Origin: Mariprofundaceae bacterium
GTDB taxonomy: Bacteria; Pseudomonadota; Zetaproteobacteria; Mariprofundales; Mariprofundaceae
Assembly: GCA_030950925.1 (NCBI GenBank)
Contig: JAUZQO010000009.1
Coordinates: 89,162-153,161 of the forward strand
Length of the DNA: 64,000 nucleotides
Direction of reading: 5' to 3'
Part shown: piece by piece, positions 63,449 through 64,000 of the stretch
Layout of the letters: every line of letters begins with the position of its first letter
Numbering within the stretch: the first letter of the stretch is position 1
Translations under genes and position numbers: made by a program
The notes under the pieces: generated by a model
Databases searched by the model: none
What the model saw: the letters and a program-made list of their open reading frames with translations, nothing else
Told to the model about the DNA's origin: nothing

Positions 63449-64000
63449 ATGAAAATAAAATTTTGGGGTGTTCGCGGCTCGATTCCTTCTCCAGGCTACC
63501 AAACCGTACGTTATGGCGGCAATACCACCTGCATTGAAGTACGCTTGGATGATAATACCTTAATTATTTTGGATGCAGGTACGGGGATTTTCCCACTATC
63601 TCAAACCTTACCCCCAGAATTTCCTCTTTCTTGCCATATCCTCAATACTCATACCCACTGGGATCATATTCAAGGCTTGCCTTTTTTCATTCCGCTTTTT
63701 GTCCCTGGTAATCAAGTTCATATTTATGGTGCTGCCGATCCAATCTCACACAATGGCATTCACGAAATTTTGACCACGCAATTGCAATATCGTTTTTTTC
63801 CGATTCGTGAAGTTGAATTAAAATCCGACATTCATTATCAATCCCTCACCGAATCCAACAGTATACAAATTGGCGATGCCACGATCACAGCCATCATGAT
63901 GAATCATCCTGTGATTAATTTTGGCTATCGCATTGATTGTCATGGAAAATCCATGTTTTTTACAGGTGACCATGAACCACCCTACAATATCTATAAGCCT
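63449..64000 (+). CDS. Metallo-beta-lactamase-fold hydrolase, truncated by window edge
   Basis: At least 184 residues, the 3' end lying outside. It begins MKIKFWGVRGSIPSPGYQTV with AAGGAG upstream. It has RYGGNTTCIEV and the metal motif THTHWDHIQGLPFF (HxHxDH-type), then FTGDHEPP for the second metal site. This GVRGSIP subgroup often stands beside signalling domains; substrates are unknown. Confidence 0.88.
   Translation, partial: MKIKFWGVRGSIPSPGYQTVRYGGNTTCIEVRLDDNTLIILDAGTGIFPLSQTLPPEFPLSCHILNTHTHWDHIQGLPFFIPLFVPGNQVHIYGAADPISHNGIHEILTTQLQYRFFPIREVELKSDIHYQSLTESNSIQIGDATITAIMMNHPVINFGYRIDCHGKSMFFTGDHEPPYNIYKP

Overview
The window reads as the chromosome of a moderately AT-rich Gram-negative proteobacterium. 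It has outer-envelope and cell-wall genes (RlpA, MltB, a D,D-carboxypeptidase, a FimV-like LysM protein), hopanoid genes (hpnC-hpnD-hpnE), a complete Rnf electron-transport operon and an NsrR/truncated-haemoglobin nitric-oxide module. The mixture would suit a zetaproteobacterium or a deep gammaproteobacterium. That placement is inference; no rRNA gene lies in the window. Almost all of it is ordinary chromosomal backbone, closely packed, with many ATGA stop/start overlaps.

Layout. 1-9350 (minus): a partial ABC-F ATPase, a small membrane zinc-ribbon protein, a RibD-like reductase, then an envelope cluster of two exported TPR-type proteins and a 1713-residue NHL/FN3/TPR/transglutaminase-like protein. 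9435-10153: a decayed TnpB. 10233-14648: methionine aminopeptidase, SixA-type phosphatase and hpnCDE. 14638-21148 (minus): YajQ, FimV-like protein, ValS and an acidic unknown protein. 21715-22474: two identical tRNA-Arg genes, a DUF2155-like lipoprotein and a tRNA-Ser. 22575-27157 (minus): Pgi and a large CASTOR/POLLUX-like channel. 27388-31201: a MoxR-DUF58-TgpA operon. 31232-33462: a 2Fe-2S reductase, truncated haemoglobin and divergent nsrR. 33583-41671: a membrane protein, malic enzyme, MutL, a small membrane protein, a KefB-like antiporter and MiaA.

41634-46671 is the accessory part. It holds two 194-bp MITE copies (one splits the miaA stop codon, one interrupts an AT-rich rmuC gene that can be reconstructed exactly), a second inverted-repeat element family with a nested palindromic core, a tyrosine-recombinase relic carrying a G13 tract, an attC-like palindrome, hflX and an IS110 relic. 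46732-55681 returns to backbone: cca, xthA, hslO, a HAD phosphatase, a D-amino-acid transaminase-like gene, dac, an RluC-type synthase, a LOG protein, rlpA and mltB. 55788-57012 is a second repeat-rich patch around an unknown gene. 57074-62298 is rnfABCDGE plus a 56-residue membrane protein. The window ends with an HDOD protein and a partial metallo-beta-lactamase-fold hydrolase.

The strongest unusual points are: a channel with two voltage-sensor-like modules before one pore and an EF-hand/dockerin-like loop in the pore turret; two MITE insertions whose footprints can be undone base by base; a protein gene whose stop codon lies in the D-loop of a tRNA gene; and a 25-codon relic of a second truncated haemoglobin. 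No CRISPR array, prophage or complete secretion system was seen.
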